This document shows positions 12,952 through 19,836 of a stretch of 20,509 nucleotides of DNA, piece by piece. The DNA is taken from positions 1 through 20,509 of the IMG/VR virus record IMGVR_UViG_3300050821_003166; one strand, written 5' to 3'. The notes under the pieces are model-generated. The model ran no database searches, had not been told where the DNA came from, and saw only the letters and a program-made list of their open reading frames with translations. Source of the stretch: a virus. The first letter of the stretch is position 1. Every line of letters starts with the position of its first letter. The position numbers were made by a program, and so were the translations under genes.

Positions 12952-14301
12952 TTAGCTGCCCGATCCGTTCGACGCTACCGCCATTATCGGGTCTAAAAGC
13001 GTGCCACCAAGCACGTGCCGCACCTTGTAGCAGATCGCGTCCGTATCGAAGTCACCTTCCATCGGGTTTGCTTCGCTCGTACCCGGCATCACACCCGCCC
13101 CGGGTCCCATCCGGCCCTCGCCGATCGCCACGTTGTTTGGCAACTTCATGAACATTTCCGGCATCAGATGTCCGCGGAGGAAAGACTGCTGAAGCGCCGG
13201 CCGTCCGAGATTCGGATTAGCGAATAGATACCATCCGGTCTGCCCGTGGGTTGTGTCGACCACCGGCAGGTAGTAATTCACCGCCGGCGAAACCACACCG
13301 TTGGCCCAGTTGGTCGTTAAGAGCCGCTGCAGCGAAGGCGCCGTCTGAGTCGCGCCGCTGCCAGAGATGCCCGTAGTGCCGCCCTGATCGTTCATCCACA
13401 CCTGCGTGGCGCGAATGATGTTGTTTGCCGTGATCTTCAACGCCGGCGGAATCACCAGAGTAACGCCCTCGATCGAGATCGGCTCACCGTCCAGATCGAG
13501 CTGGTTATACATGATCTGCAGGGCCCAAGCCAGCGAGGTGATCGACAAGGGCGGGTTGTTCGTGGTGACGAACGAGGCCACGGTCGAGTTGATGAGGTTC
13601 TTGTTCGCGTTGCTAAAGAAGGTTGCGTTCGGCCCGGTCGACGAAACGAATAGCTTAGTCGCCCGTTTCTCTTCTGTCCGGCGAGCTGCACGGCCGAAGA
13701 GAGCCGGCGTGTCCTTCAGCGCGTCCAGATCGTCGTTGATGAGCGTTTCCCAGGCGAAGTCCATCCGCGCTCCGAATTTGTAGAGCTGATCGGTATACTT
13801 CGAATCCGCACGCTTACGCATCGGATACTCGGAAACTTCCTCCAGGCCGGTCGGTCCCGAGCCGGACGCACCGAAGGAGTTCGGCAGGATCGGCCCGTCG
13901 AGGACGCCCGCGCCGCGATCGATACGGAAAATCTTCGCCAGACGGAAGTCGCTAATCGTCGCCCGCTTGCAATACTGATCCCAGGTGTACGGCGTTTCCG
14001 CGTAGTTCGCGAGCACCGAGCGGTCGATGATATCGCCGAACAGGTTCGGAAAGTCGCTCGTTGAAAGCGCTTCACGAAACACCAGCCCGGCCCAGCGGTC
14101 ACCGCTCAACACGCGGTCGTAGAGCCGCAGCGCCTCGCTGAAGGCGCGCTCATATCGCGGGTTCCGTCCCGCTTGAACGGAGCGAAAGCCGGCCTCGCGC
14201 ATCTGCGAAGGATCGGTGATGGCGGTACCAGGCAGCGTGAGACCGCGGCGCCCTCCATCGGTTTCGGAGGCGCGCATCTGAAGTAGTTGAGAAAAGTTCA
14301 T
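12952..14301 (-). CDS. Major capsid protein, 449 aa
   Basis: The ATG at 14301 has AAGGAG 7 nt upstream and gives MNFSQLLQMRASETDGGRRG. An upstream in-frame start would place this SD inside the gene, so it is rejected. The protein shows an N-terminal helical region (about residues 1-70), FPNLFGDIIDRSVLANYAET and a large mixed domain. Other segments are YPMRKRADSKYTDQLYKFG, WETLINDDLDALKD (about 185-198) and VTLVIPPALKITANNIIRA, with a C-terminal GWYLFANPNLGRPALQQSFL. It matches HK97-fold phage major capsid proteins of about 400-450 residues. It follows the protease/scaffold and decoration genes in the classic order. The short N-terminal arm suggests that scaffolding is supplied by the protease C-terminus. 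Confidence 0.88.
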   Translation of the reverse strand: MNFSQLLQMRASETDGGRRGLTLPGTAITDPSQMREAGFRSVQAGRNPRYERAFSEALRLYDRVLSGDRWAGLVFREALSTSDFPNLFGDIIDRSVLANYAETPYTWDQYCKRATISDFRLAKIFRIDRGAGVLDGPILPNSFGASGSGPTGLEEVSEYPMRKRADSKYTDQLYKFGARMDFAWETLINDDLDALKDTPALFGRAARRTEEKRATKLFVSSTGPNATFFSNANKNLINSTVASFVTTNNPPLSITSLAWALQIMYNQLDLDGEPISIEGVTLVIPPALKITANNIIRATQVWMNDQGGTTGISGSGATQTAPSLQRLLTTNWANGVVSPAVNYYLPVVDTTHGQTGWYLFANPNLGRPALQQSFLRGHLMPEMFMKLPNNVAIGEGRMGPGAGVMPGTSEANPMEGDFDTDAICYKVRHVLGGTLLDPIMAVASNGSGS

Positions 14302-14311
14302 GGTGGTCTCC

Positions 14312-14764
14312 TTAGCCTGCAACCTTCAGCCGGACGCGAACCGTGGTCGTCGCTCCGCTCGATACGGCGTCAAGCACGTTGCCGAAGTAGATTCCCGCCG
14401 TCGAGTTGCCGTCCAGCGTGAATCCGTAGTAGACGCCCGTCGTCGCGTCAAGCGTGCCGTCATTGTCGGCATACACCCGGTCGCCAGGGTTTAGCGCCTG
14501 GTTACCGCCGCCGTGCGTGTTCAGCAGCCCCTTGACCGTCAGAAAGAACACGCCGATGAACTGTACGGGGATATTGCCGGTGGGAACTAACCCGGAAGGC
14601 TGCGTGTAGGAGTTTTCCACCACGCACGCGAGACCAAAGTTCGGAGAGGAGCCGGTTCCGATGATCAGCGGGTCGCCGGACTGAGGCCCGAGGCCGCCAT
14701 GGGGTGCGGACGGAGCCGCGATGGTGAGATTTTCACCCCTGCGATTTGCATCGTTGGTTGCCAT
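14312..14764 (-). CDS. Capsid decoration protein, DUF2190-like, 150 aa
   Basis: The ATG at 14764 lies 6 nt after the protease stop. The protein is beta-rich and ends with the pattern GDRVYADNDGTLDATTGVYY, then GFTLDGNSTAGIYFGNVLDA and TTTVRVRLKVAG. Water-accessible 'Gd.vYad..g.l..t.g...G.al...' repeats are typical of DUF2190-type phage head decoration/stabilising proteins, encoded next to the capsid protein. They bind the outside of the expanded capsid. The first 50 residues are polar and Gly/Pro-rich. The position between protease and capsid genes is canonical. Confidence 0.8.
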   Translation of the reverse strand: MATNDANRRGENLTIAAPSAPHGGLGPQSGDPLIIGTGSSPNFGLACVVENSYTQPSGLVPTGNIPVQFIGVFFLTVKGLLNTHGGGNQALNPGDRVYADNDGTLDATTGVYYGFTLDGNSTAGIYFGNVLDAVSSGATTTVRVRLKVAG

Positions 14765-14770
14765 TGCTCG

Positions 14771-16432
14771 TTAGTCCTCCACCGTGACGCCCACGCCGTT
14801 GCGTGAGCTGTTGTACGTCGGGTCGAATGCCCCGCGGCCCTCCAGGATGATCTTGCGGCCAGCCTTGCGGTCCTTGCCGAAGCCCATGGTTTCCGCGAGC
14901 CGCTTGCGCTCGGCCTTCGTCTCGGCTTCCTGAGTCTTCAGCTCGTCGGCTGTCGGCTGGTGATCCGCACCGCCACCCATGCCGGTGACCAACGGGCCGC
15001 CGCCGATTAGATCCGCCGCGTGCTTGATCTCCGCTTCGAGCAGCGTCTTGAAGGCCGCGTTATCGAGGTCGCCTTCCGCGTTGAGTGGAGCCGCCTGGAC
15101 CGCCCGCTCCAAGATGAGGAGTTTCTTGTCATCGGGTAGCCGAATACCGGCGAGTACCGCCTGCCCCGCTTCACGCGCTTCAGTGCGCGCGACACGCTGG
15201 GCAAGTCGCCGATTGCTTTCCTGTAGCTTTTTGATTTCGGCAGCGTCCATATCGTCCGCGCCTCCTTCGTTGAGATTGACGGCCCCGTGTCGCGCCGCCT
15301 CGAATAACTGCAAAATCTGTCCACCCGCGCCTGGCGTGGTCACGTAGTCGACTGACAACCCGCGCGTCAACTGCTCGATGATTGGGCCCGCCTTGCCGTC
15401 CGGCGCTTTCCCTTCCTTGGCTTTTCCACTGGCCCGAATCGACATACCAATGTGCTTGGCGAGTTGATCGACGGGCGCGCGATAGTGTTCGAACACTTTG
15501 GCGCGCGCATACAGGCCCGGACCTGCCGGGCCAGCTTTATCGTAATGGGCGTCTTCGGTGAGCACGCTTGCGAGGTCTCGGAGGTCGCCTTCCGGCCGCG
15601 CCGCTTCTTCGGCGTCGGTCTGGTGGTTCCAAAAGTTCTTCGTGCCGCTCTTGAACACCTTCGGTCCGTCACGCTCCAAAACTTCCTCGGGATACCAACC
15701 GCTAGATCCCCGGCCCGGCGCAATCAACTTCAGGTAGGCGGTTCCATCCTGACCCACCGCGCCTTCCTTCAGCGGAATCACATCGCCAGTGAGTTCGACG
15801 TCGGCGGCCTCGCTCGGCGCTGTGCTGTCGTCTTTCCACGAGTCGGGAAGTTCTGAGCTGAGGCCCTTCTTCTTCGCGATGGCAATGATGTTTCGCTTGA
15901 GCGCCGCGCTTCCCAGATTCTTGTCGCCAGCTCTTCCCATCGACGCGACGGCGGCCTTCACGTCACCGGCTTTCAGGATGGGAAACGATTTTCCTTTGCC
16001 AGCGAAGGATCCGGCGTCCGCCTTGTCGCGCTCGTCTTTGCTGATGAACCGCTCGGCGAGTTTGGCGGTACCGGGCTTGTACAGTCCGGCGGATTCCATG
16101 CTCGCGTAGTGGTCCGCGTCGTCGACCTGAGGCTCGTACGTGGTCCGCGGCAACACGTCGACGGCCTTCTCGTCGTCAACGTGAACGAACGGCTTACCAT
16201 TGACCTGTGTAATCGTGTACGGCGCTTTCCACATATCGCCGTTACAGCAATACACCACGTCTCCAGATTCGGAGTCGCCTATGTGGTCGATGTAGTAAAC
16301 GTAGTCGCCGTCTTCGGCCATGTCACGGCAGGCGTCAGAGAGCCAACGGCAAAGATCGGATGCGGAAAGTTCGGCGGCTGCTTGTTCCTGTAGTTTTTGA
16401 GCAACCGCCTTCCATTGCGCACTGAGAGCCAT
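14771..16432 (-). CDS. Capsid maturation protease fused to scaffold-like C-terminus, 553 aa
   Basis: The N-terminal 130 residues are unusual and contain YVYYIDHIGDSESGDVVYCC. Residues about 140-200 (AGSFAGKGKSFPILKAGDVK, helical, Lys-rich) match a small domain often found in phage head proteins. The protease core is about 230-380: FWNHQTD with candidate His270, KHIGMSIRASG with candidate Ser331, and LSVDYVTTPGAGG. The 'SVD.VT.PGAGG' ending is typical of prohead proteases (U35/S78-like). After it comes a coiled-coil (about 395-425) and a charged, Ala/Lys/Glu-rich tail typical of an internal scaffold. The enzyme would cleave scaffold and capsid protein during prohead maturation. Its start lies across a 61-bp divergent promoter region. 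Confidence 0.85.
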   Translation of the reverse strand: MALSAQWKAVAQKLQEQAAAELSASDLCRWLSDACRDMAEDGDYVYYIDHIGDSESGDVVYCCNGDMWKAPYTITQVNGKPFVHVDDEKAVDVLPRTTYEPQVDDADHYASMESAGLYKPGTAKLAERFISKDERDKADAGSFAGKGKSFPILKAGDVKAAVASMGRAGDKNLGSAALKRNIIAIAKKKGLSSELPDSWKDDSTAPSEAADVELTGDVIPLKEGAVGQDGTAYLKLIAPGRGSSGWYPEEVLERDGPKVFKSGTKNFWNHQTDAEEAARPEGDLRDLASVLTEDAHYDKAGPAGPGLYARAKVFEHYRAPVDQLAKHIGMSIRASGKAKEGKAPDGKAGPIIEQLTRGLSVDYVTTPGAGGQILQLFEAARHGAVNLNEGGADDMDAAEIKKLQESNRRLAQRVARTEAREAGQAVLAGIRLPDDKKLLILERAVQAAPLNAEGDLDNAAFKTLLEAEIKHAADLIGGGPLVTGMGGGADHQPTADELKTQEAETKAERKRLAETMGFGKDRKAGRKIILEGRGAFDPTYNSSRNGVGVTVED

Positions 16433-16444
16433 TTGCGCTAATGA

Positions 16445-16463
16445 TGCACAGGTTTACCGTGCA
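16445..16463. promoter_or_regulatory. Palindromic operator candidate in divergent region
   Basis: Forward TGCACAG-5 nt-CCGTGCA is a 7-bp inverted repeat with one mismatch. It overlaps the -35 of the plus-strand promoter (16459-16464) and lies 13 nt before the protease start on the other strand. A repressor bound here could block the zinc-finger gene and possibly affect the protease side. Confidence 0.45.
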
Positions 16464-16487
16464 ACGTCCATTTGTTTCATGTAGAAT
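16459..16487 (+). promoter_or_regulatory. Leaderless-type promoter for the plus-strand zinc-finger gene
   Basis: Plus strand: GTGCAA (16459-16464), 17-nt spacer, TAGAAT (16482-16487), then 6 nt and the GTG start at 16494. The -10 is strong and the -35 imperfect. There is no SD before the GTG. Transcription would begin at or next to the start codon. Confidence 0.55.
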
Positions 16488-16493
16488 TGTTTC

Positions 16494-16733
16494 GTGCTGT
16501 GCTCAAAATGCAAGGAGTTAGAGGCGGTCGAAGGCCAGCGCTATTGCAAGGTTTGCCACGCCGCTTATATGCGTGAGTACCGACGAACTGTGGTTGTGAA
16601 GGCGATCAGGCAGGCAGGGAAGGTAGGAGCTGAGCGCTTCCGCGAGTCAGCGATTCGAACGTTTCAAAAGATTGGGAGTCGCGAGCTTAACGGCCTTACC
16701 GCAGCCGCCATTGTTGAGAGAATAGACACTTAG
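16494..16733 (+). CDS. Small zinc-finger protein, 79 aa, plus strand
   Basis: The GTG start gives MLCSKCKELEAVEGQRYCKV, then CHAAYMREYRR. Cys3-x2-Cys6 and Cys18-x2-Cys21-His22 form a zinc-ribbon-like pair, a pattern I know from small phage proteins (Cys-x2-Cys, YC-x2-CH, YMREYR). A basic helix follows, then a helical C-terminus (LNGLTAAAIVERI). The function is unknown; nucleic-acid binding is likely. It is transcribed against all its neighbours, has its own promoter and converges on the methylase gene, so it behaves like an independently acquired cargo gene. The GTG start is chosen because only two codons precede the first Cys. Confidence 0.72.
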   Translation: MLCSKCKELEAVEGQRYCKVCHAAYMREYRRTVVVKAIRQAGKVGAERFRESAIRTFQKIGSRELNGLTAAAIVERIDT

Positions 16734-16753
16734 CTTGTTTCTTGTGAAACAGC
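16733..16753. terminator. Hairpin between convergent genes, possible bidirectional terminator
   Basis: TGTTTC and GAAACA pair around TTGT, and the stem extends with GC/GC past one bulged T. It lies in the 30-bp gap between the zinc-finger gene stop and the methylase stop. The stem is AT-rich and short and no U-tract follows either way, so termination is only suggested by position. Confidence 0.35.
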
Positions 16754-16763
16754 GTTAATTGCG

Positions 16764-17765
16764 TTACCTAAAAAGTGGCCCATCTCGGATGCAAGCCGGT
16801 GAGAACCAGATGCGCTCGCGCGGGCTGTTCTTGCGCCCGTTGCCGATGTCACCCTGCCCGCCGTAACCCCCGTGAGCCTTCCATGCAACACACTCCCATG
16901 TGTCCGGCATCGTATGCTCACCCTCGTATCCGCAGAGTGCGATGCGCAGCAGCGGATTGCTGCCGTTCTGAATAGCCCAGACTCGCACCGTATGAGCGAC
17001 GTCGCCGCTGTCTTGAGCGTAGAGGTCACTCGCCCGCTCCGCTTCGTCGGCGTAAGGCGGATCGAGGAAGACACCCGTAAGCCCATGCTTGAAGGTTGGC
17101 GAAGGGCCTAAGATACGGCTCCAGTCTCCGCAGCAAACGCGGACACGCTGAAGACGGTCGGCGAGTTGCCGCATGTAACTGAGAAGTTCCTCCCGCGTTC
17201 CCGAGGTGCGGTCGCTTACACATAGCGCCTCGCCCTTGCCCGCGTTTCCGAGGTGCGGTAGCTGCCGGTTCACGCCCTTGCCCGCGTTTCCGAGGTGCGG
17301 TCGCTTACGATGCACTCCTGTGCCCGCGTCGCCGAGGTGTGGTAGCTGCACTGAGCACCATCCCGAGCCGATCCAGATACATTGTCCCCAAACCCACCTC
17401 CCTGCAATCTTTGCGTCATAAAATTCCGGGTCTACCTTCATCCTCTCGCGAAATTCTTCCTGTGAGCAAAGCCAGAGGTGAATCGCGTGCTGGTCGGCTT
17501 CGTTCACCGGCCAGTCCGCGTGATATGCCACCTCATCTGGATCGTTTCGCAGTGCCCGCCAAAAGTTTGCCACCATGCAATCGAGATCGTTCACCGTCTC
17601 TGTACCGGGAGAACCTGGCCGCCCAAGAAGCACCGCGCCCGAGCCAAAGAACGGCTCGCAATAATTCGGAACATCTCCGAATCGATCCCACACAATATCG
17701 GCCACTCTGGACTTGCCACCGAACCACGGGAAGGGAGCCTTGAGCTCCACCACTGAGCCGGTCAC
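16764..17765 (-). CDS. D12-class DNA adenine methyltransferase, 333 aa, orphan
   Basis: It transfers a methyl group from S-adenosylmethionine to adenine N6. Motifs seen, with the start set at GTG 17765, are PFPWFGGK (residues 11-18), YCEPFFGSGA (SAM-binding motif, 35-44), NDLD (59-62) and the catalytic DPPY (235-238). The start overlaps the upstream stop (GTGA). The alternative GTG at 17750 would give a start two codons before LKAPFPWF and is equally possible. The frame is open further upstream but antisense-like. Residues about 142-183, where the target-recognition part lies, consist of three 14-residue repeats (PHLGNAGKGVNRQL-type). No restriction enzyme is visible nearby, so a role in protecting phage DNA from host restriction is likely. 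It ends a four-gene minus-strand unit. Confidence 0.9.
   Translation of the reverse strand: MTGSVVELKAPFPWFGGKSRVADIVWDRFGDVPNYCEPFFGSGAVLLGRPGSPGTETVNDLDCMVANFWRALRNDPDEVAYHADWPVNEADQHAIHLWLCSQEEFRERMKVDPEFYDAKIAGRWVWGQCIWIGSGWCSVQLPHLGDAGTGVHRKRPHLGNAGKGVNRQLPHLGNAGKGEALCVSDRTSGTREELLSYMRQLADRLQRVRVCCGDWSRILGPSPTFKHGLTGVFLDPPYADEAERASDLYAQDSGDVAHTVRVWAIQNGSNPLLRIALCGYEGEHTMPDTWECVAWKAHGGYGGQGDIGNGRKNSPRERIWFSPACIRDGPLFR
17192..17345 (-). repeat. 42-bp tandem repeats within the methylase gene
   Basis: The unit core CCGAGGTGCGG recurs with its CGAGGTGNGG part at 17202, 17249, 17291 and 17333. The last three are 42 nt apart, coding in-frame 14-aa repeats. The first is 47 nt from its neighbour and therefore read in another frame (as RTSGTREE). 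The copies carry point differences, so this is an ageing tandem duplication. Confidence 0.8.
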
Positions 17766-18031
17766 GCGGCTTTCAATCCGGCAAACCAGCGCTTTCGCTC
17801 GGCAGCCGTCCACTTCGTCAAGATGTTCGGATCGCAGCAGGGCAACACGTGGACCGCGCAAGCGTGGGTACACCGCTCCATCACGCACGGGTGCCACGTC
17901 CCGCAGATGTAGCAGACGTGCGCCGAGTAGTTGGCCGTCACGTCTTTACGTGAGCCGTTGAAGAATGCGCCACGCGCTCGCGGATCGAGCCCTTGAAGCT
18001 GGAGGCGCTTTTTATCGGCGTCGGTCAACAT
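17762..18031 (-). CDS. Small Cys-rich hypothetical protein, 89 aa
   Basis: The ATG at 18031 with GGGAAG 8 nt upstream gives MLTDADKKRLQLQGLDPRAR. The frame is open to 18151, but the longer form would overlap the previous gene by 89 nt, so the short form is preferred. Seven cysteines and several histidines cluster at residues 40-66 (CYICGTWHPC, then CTHACAVHV, then CC), suggesting bound zinc. A basic/aromatic helix ends the protein. I cannot name a family. Its stop overlaps the methylase GTG by 3 nt, so the two are translationally coupled and may be functionally linked. Confidence 0.65.
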   Translation of the reverse strand: MLTDADKKRLQLQGLDPRARGAFFNGSRKDVTANYSAHVCYICGTWHPCVMERCTHACAVHVLPCCDPNILTKWTAAERKRWFAGLKAA

Positions 18032-18062
18032 GCTGCGCACTTCCCAGGATGAGATAGCGTGT

Positions 18063-18260
18063 TCACGTCCGGCCAACCTCGCGGGCTTGGCGTTGTCTCC
18101 ATAGTTGATGTCGCCATTGCCCACGTTCACAAATACAAGACCTGACAGCATCGCGTATTTCGTACGGTGGCTCGGGATTGCGAATCGTCACTTCGCGGTA
18201 TCCGTCTCGACACTTCCCACAGCCTGGCGGTCCCTTCACTGGCTTGCGCTTGGCTTTCAT
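18063..18260 (-). CDS. Small zinc-ribbon-like protein, 65 aa
   Basis: The ATG at 18260 overlaps the TGA of the previous gene (ATGA), which decides the start against an upstream option. It begins MKAKRKPVKGPPGCGKCRDG. Cys14-x2-Cys17 followed by DGY, and Cys42-x-Cys44, form a DnaJ-like or ribbon-type metal site. The C-terminus is strongly basic with Trp/Gln/Arg repeats (RQRQAREVGR). Probably nucleic-acid or protein binding; the function is unknown. Translation is coupled to the 101-aa gene. It starts with the same four residues as that gene (MKAK), probably by chance. Confidence 0.65.
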   Translation of the reverse strand: MKAKRKPVKGPPGCGKCRDGYREVTIRNPEPPYEIRDAVRSCICERGQWRHQLWRQRQAREVGRT

Positions 18261-18562
18261 TCTCCACCCACCTCGAACCAAACACCCTCACGTAGTCGCC
18301 GACGCGGATAGTTTGAGCGCTTTCGTAACTGCTCCACCACTTCGGTGGCGACAGGACCTAGAGCTCGATGCGCGAGTTTCATGTCCCTCACACCTGTGGT
18401 TACAAGGATGCTTTTTCTCTCTGATCCTATGGTCGTCCCAGGTGGAAAACACCTGACGCAGATACCCACAGGATCTTGCAGCGCCGCGATCGCACCCCGC
18501 TTATTGTTCAGAAACAAAACCCGAACAAGTTCAAGGTCTTCGGTTGAGCGCTTAGCTTTCAT
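18257..18562 (-). CDS. Hypothetical protein, 101 aa, first gene of the methylase unit
   Basis: The ATG at 18562 gives MKAKRSTEDLELVRVLFLNN. The open frame extends 24 codons upstream across a promoter and is not likely coding there. The protein has a helical N-terminus, a Cys35-x2-Cys38 pair followed by FPPG, a middle strand-rich part (SILVTTGVRDMK), and a basic C-terminal part (RKRSNYPRRRLREGVWFEV). No family is recognised. It opens a four-gene cluster ending in the adenine methylase, with ATGA coupling to the next gene. Its promoter sits directly before the ATG and there is no SD, so a leaderless mRNA is expected. Confidence 0.65.
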   Translation of the reverse strand: MKAKRSTEDLELVRVLFLNNKRGAIAALQDPVGICVRCFPPGTTIGSERKSILVTTGVRDMKLAHRALGPVATEVVEQLRKRSNYPRRRLREGVWFEVGGE

Positions 18563-18569
18563 CGGCTCA

Positions 18570-18599
18570 AGGTTACCACGTCTCTGTGTAACTATGCAA
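18570..18599 (-). promoter_or_regulatory. Leaderless-type promoter/operator for the methylase unit
   Basis: Minus strand: TTGCAT (18594-18599), 18-nt spacer, TAACCT (18570-18575), then 7 nt and the ATG at 18562. The -10 is weak. Spacer and boxes closely match those at 1065-1094: TTGCA, TTACACAG, GA and GTG are shared at identical positions. This suggests a common regulator. Confidence 0.6.
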
Positions 18600-18610
18600 T
18601 ACTCAGAAAC

Positions 18611-19291
18611 ATGACCATTAACCAATTGCAGCACATCGAGCGCAGCCTGATCTGGACATCCGCCAGCTTACGTGCGCTCATCGTTCTGTTCGCGCTGCGC
18701 CGCCCCGCGCTCCTCATGCAGTGCTGGACGTTCGCCCTGTTCTGCGCGGTCACCGCCATCTGGTTGCCGTTCTGGAATCCCTTTGACGTGCAGCGCTTGG
18801 CGATGGCCGACTGCGTTCTGATCCCGCTCAAGATCGCCGTTGCTGCCGAGCTTTTCTATCGAGCGATGGAATTCGTTCCGATGATTGAGCGCCGCGCCTT
18901 CTTCGCGCTTCTCGTCGCATTCACAATTCCCGCTCTGGTGGTGATGCTCGGCTACTACGACAGCGCCTATCGCACTGCGGATGAAGTCGCACGCCTTGCG
19001 CTCGCCCTCGCGTGTTTCGCTGGTACGTGGCTCATGTGCACTGAGCCGCCCGAGGTGACACCGTTTCTCGCCTGGCATGCCGTGCTGGTGACAACGTATT
19101 TCGCAATCTACGCGATCGCTGGTTTGTTCGTGCTTCCGCACTATCGAGCGTTCCTGACGGTGAACAACTGGGAGCTTGTCGCGGAGATCGTCTGTCTGTG
19201 CGGCTGGCTACTGCTGTTGAGGCCGCGAAAGATCAATCACCCTGTGACCGAGCCGCCGCACTTCATCGGCGAGTTGCCCCGCGTCGCGTAA
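18611..19291 (+). CDS. Seven-helix membrane protein, 226 aa, plus strand
   Basis: The ATG at 18611 lies 48 bp from the divergent 101-aa gene. The protein has about seven hydrophobic helices: residues 14-29, 35-53, 65-83, 96-115, 126-143, 153-175 and 187-203. The loops are short, and the C-terminus is polar and probably cytoplasmic (RPRKINHPVTEPPHFIGEL). I do not recognise a family, and no catalytic or transport motif stands out. As an opposite-strand gene inside a phage structural region it looks like cargo; superinfection exclusion or host membrane modification are possible but unproven. There is no SD or clear promoter. Its last 84 nt overlap the 3' end of the coiled-coil gene on the other strand. 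Confidence 0.72.
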   Translation: MTINQLQHIERSLIWTSASLRALIVLFALRRPALLMQCWTFALFCAVTAIWLPFWNPFDVQRLAMADCVLIPLKIAVAAELFYRAMEFVPMIERRAFFALLVAFTIPALVVMLGYYDSAYRTADEVARLALALACFAGTWLMCTEPPEVTPFLAWHAVLVTTYFAIYAIAGLFVLPHYRAFLTVNNWELVAEIVCLCGWLLLLRPRKINHPVTEPPHFIGELPRVA

Positions 19292-19639
19292 ATCCTCGCG
19301 CCGCCACTGCTGGAGCTCGAATATCTGCTTGTGCTGCTGCTCGGCGAGTACCCGGAGTTCGCTTGTCTCAGTGAGCACGCCGTTGATTGCGTCGTTGGTT
19401 ACCTTTAAAGCTCCCATGACTTGCCCATGCCGCGCCGCGAGCGCCCGTCGCTCTTCTTGCATTGCGCGGATTTCCGCCAGCACTGGTTTAGAGTCGCCAT
19501 TCACGGCCGCCTTGTGAAGCTTACGTAGTTTACGGGCCTCAAACCACTGTTTAGCCAACGCGCCCACGGTCGCTGCCCACATTGCGGCAAAGAGTCGGAT
19601 CAGTCCGTCATCGATCTGCATAGCTGCCTTTTCTGACAT
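19208..19639 (-). CDS. Membrane-anchored coiled-coil protein, 143 aa
   Basis: Two starts compete: ATG 19639 and ATG 19621 (residue 7). The second has AAGG 5 nt upstream, a better SD. Residues about 13-32 (LIRLFAAMWAATVGALAKQW) form one moderately hydrophobic helix. The rest is a long coiled coil (about 35-130) with LRVLAEQQHKQIFELQQWRR. Membrane anchor plus periplasmic coiled coil is the layout of inner-membrane spanins, but the position beside head genes and the weak hydrophobicity make that only a guess. The two closely spaced starts with intervening charges (MSEKAAM) recall dual-start lysis genes, again unproven. Convergent overlap of 84 nt with the membrane-protein gene. Confidence 0.65.
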   Translation of the reverse strand: MSEKAAMQIDDGLIRLFAAMWAATVGALAKQWFEARKLRKLHKAAVNGDSKPVLAEIRAMQEERRALAARHGQVMGALKVTNDAINGVLTETSELRVLAEQQHKQIFELQQWRREDLRDAGQLADEVRRLGHRVIDLSRPQQQ

Positions 19640-19659
19640 CCGAACTGATCCGCTTCCGG

Positions 19660-19824
19660 TTATCCCGGCCCGGGTGAGCCGCCCGGCGGGTTGCCGCCGT
19701 CGCCACCATCACCGCTTCCACCGTCACCTGATCCGCCGCCGTCATCGCCTTCGTATGCCGGCTTGGGATCCGGTGTGGGTTTGGCGTCCTTGTCTTTCGG
19801 TTCTTCGTGAGTGTGTTTGGACAT
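19660..19824 (-). CDS. Gly/Asp-rich small protein, 54 aa
   Basis: An ATG at 19824 opens a 54-codon frame ending TAA at 19660. It begins MSKHTHEEPKDKDAKPTPDP and then becomes a low-complexity acidic Gly tail (GGGSGDGGSGDGGDGG) ending in PGPG. It is certainly disordered. It is tightly packed after the head-morphogenesis gene (12 nt) and before the coiled-coil gene. There is no strong SD. A TACTCT box sits 6 nt before the ATG without a -35, so coupling or a leaderless start are both possible. The function is unknown. Short low-complexity frames can be spurious, but the packing and stop/start spacing favour a gene. Confidence 0.55.
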   Translation of the reverse strand: MSKHTHEEPKDKDAKPTPDPKPAYEGDDGGGSGDGGSGDGGDGGNPPGGSPGPG

Positions 19825-19836
19825 GCGCTCAGAGTA

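Noticed and set aside
17192-17345. Possible CRISPR array
   Set aside because: The 42-bp repeats are contiguous, without unique spacers, and are in-frame coding repeats of the methylase.
18668-19141. 157-codon minus-strand open frame
   Set aside because: It is the exact antisense of the seven-helix membrane gene, with charged low-complexity composition (His, Glu, Arg). Hydrophobic genes routinely give such frames.
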